A stretch of DNA of 6,352 nt from an uncultured Clostridia bacterium (lineage in GTDB: Bacteria > Bacillota > Clostridia > HGM11514), in assembly GCA_902478725.1 (NCBI GenBank), contig CABSMD010000153.1, forward strand, positions 1 to 6,352, read 5' to 3'. This document shows positions 5,781-6,352 of the stretch, in pieces. The translations under genes and the position numbers were made by a program. The notes beneath the pieces are model-generated. The model saw only the letters and a program-made list of their open reading frames with translations, ran no database searches and had not been told where the DNA came from. The first letter of the stretch is position 1; every line of letters begins with the position of its first letter.

Positions 5781-5789
5781 ATTATAGCA
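5781..5789 (-). promoter_or_regulatory. Extended -10 element just outside the IS
   Basis: Minus-strand TGCTATAAT is a perfect extended -10 (TGnTATAAT), five bases outside the IS end and about 63 bases from the orfA start. No -35 is visible at the right distance, which an extended -10 can tolerate. It could add read-in transcription of orfA. It could also be fortuitous. Confidence 0.35.
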
Positions 5790-5794
5790 CTTCG

Positions 5795-6127
5795 GGATTC
5801 CAGCAGACGCTCTGCTGCCCGTTCACTTTTCGCCAGCAGTACAATATCGTCCGCATAACGGATACATGGCATACCCCGCCTGTGAAATTCCCAGTCGAAT
5901 TCATTCAGATACACGTTTGCTAACAGTGGGGATAGATTTCCTCCCTGCGGGGAGCCTTCTTCCGTCTCTGTTACAACACCGTTTTCCATCACGCCACGTT
6001 TCAGATACCGCTTCACCATCTGCACCACTCTTTCATCTTTAACCTGTTTCCTCAACAGGTTCAGCGTGTCAAAGTATTTCGACAGGTCGAGAATAACCGC
6101 TCTCGTATATCCCTGCTCGATATTATC
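5795..6127 (-). pseudogene. Group II intron reverse transcriptase (LtrA-type) fragment
   Basis: Middle of a group II intron-encoded reverse transcriptase/maturase. On the minus strand the frame runs from an in-frame TAG at about 6128 through IEQGYTRAVILDLSKYFDTL (catalytic Asp motif), GVMENGVVTETEEGSPQGGN and LSPLLANVYLNEFDWEFHRR, to the IRYADDIVLLAK active-site box (YADD at 5846-5857) and SERAAERLLES. Family resemblance stops there. The remaining RSAIIKL is junction sequence before the IS. The N-terminal RT motifs, the maturase (X) and endonuclease domains, and the catalytic RNA parts of the intron are not in the window. Between FDTLN and LLRKQ about six residues seem missing relative to the usual FDTLNHELLMNLLR, an in-frame loss. 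It cannot be functional. Confidence 0.85.
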
Positions 6128-6181
6128 CCTCTAATGGCATCTTTTTGGTCAGTGTATGGGGAAGCAACTGGTTTCGTACCT

Positions 6182-6210
6182 TTGATATTGTTTCGCCTGT
6201 TGGGTATAGT
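6182..6210 (+). promoter_or_regulatory. Promoter of the small ICE-type gene
   Basis: -35 TTGATA (6182-6187) and -10 TATAGT (6205-6210) with a 17-base spacer match 10 of 12 consensus positions. An alternative -10 TATGAT (6210-6215) pairs with TTGTTT (6188-6193). This fits the gene starting at 6238. It lies in the otherwise empty 6128-6237 gap. Confidence 0.6.
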
Positions 6211-6237
6211 ATGATAAAAAAGCAAGGAAGTGATTTT

Positions 6238-6352
6238 ATGAGTGAAAGCAGTTCATATTTTGATTTAGCCGGACGTTCGGAAGAATCTTTTGCTGAAATT
6301 GAGGACACCATCACCGTTGACCTGCGGGAGAATAACGAGGACTACCGTTCTT
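6238..6352 (+). CDS. Small ICE-associated protein, 5' part (runs off the window)
   Basis: ATG 6238 follows AAGGAAGTG at 6224-6232 with good spacing and opens a frame to the window end, 38 codons: MSESSSYFDLAGRSEESFAE, then IEDTITVDLRENNEDYRS. From memory the pattern (YFDLtGrs.e.F.ei.dTI..DLRE.N.dY) is the N-terminus of short uncharacterised proteins, about 100-110 residues, common in conjugative elements of gut Firmicutes. The function is unknown to me. The acidic composition gives no membrane segment or signal peptide. The remnant at 3033-3269 fits the C-terminal half of the same family, on the same strand 3 kb upstream. Whether this copy continues intact must be read from the next bases. 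Confidence 0.75.
   Translation, partial: MSESSSYFDLAGRSEESFAEIEDTITVDLRENNEDYRS

Noticed and set aside
6123..6314. 63-codon minus-strand open frame
   Set aside because: It runs antisense to the promoter and start of the small ICE-type gene at 6238, shows no family pattern and lacks a good ribosome binding site.

Overview
The window looks like a chromosomal stretch from a low-to-mid-GC Firmicute, most likely a gut clostridium (Oscillospiraceae/Lachnospiraceae type). This rests on Gram-positive ribosome binding sites (AAGGAGG), a PdxS/PdxT (DXP-independent) vitamin B6 route, and mobile-element fragments of kinds common in the integrative elements of gut Clostridia. No tRNA, rRNA or CRISPR array is visible.

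Region 1 (1-1790) is ordinary metabolism. A tail of unknown coding sequence and a near-perfect terminator hairpin are followed by the minus-strand operon pdxS-pdxT, which encodes the two subunits of pyridoxal 5'-phosphate (PLP) synthase. All catalytic residues I can check are present. A 94-base divergent intergenic region carries a perfect 22-bp palindrome. It overlaps the -35 of the divergent regulator promoter and supplies a candidate -10 for pdxS.

Region 2 (1791-3358) starts with a MocR/PdxR-type regulator, a GntR winged helix fused to an aminotransferase-like domain, which is the expected PLP sensor for pdxST. It stops about 100 residues short of the usual family length. It is followed by about 450 bases of debris: a near-duplicate AT-rich hairpin, a terminator-like hairpin, and the C-terminal half of a small protein of the type carried by integrative conjugative elements (ICEs).

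Region 3 (3260-4405) is a self-contained module. A Fic-family AMP transferase carries both its catalytic motif and an N-terminal inhibitory motif, plus a C-terminal winged helix. Two large inverted repeats with the same half-site lie just upstream, one covering the probable -10 and touching the ribosome binding site, so autoregulation by the protein's own winged helix is a reasonable hypothesis.

Region 4 (4406-6352) is a mobile-element graveyard: a short unidentified remnant, a nearly complete IS3-family insertion sequence (about 1.2 kb, intact DDE residues, imperfect terminal repeats, but an apparent one-base loss in the frameshift A-run), a group II intron reverse transcriptase fragment truncated at both ends, and the 5' start of an apparently intact small ICE gene. 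That gene seems to be the N-terminal counterpart of the C-terminal remnant in region 2. The order 'C-terminal half ... Fic/IS/intron ... N-terminal half' suggests a duplication or circular-type rearrangement that brought the Fic module next to the vitamin B6 locus and probably truncated the regulator.
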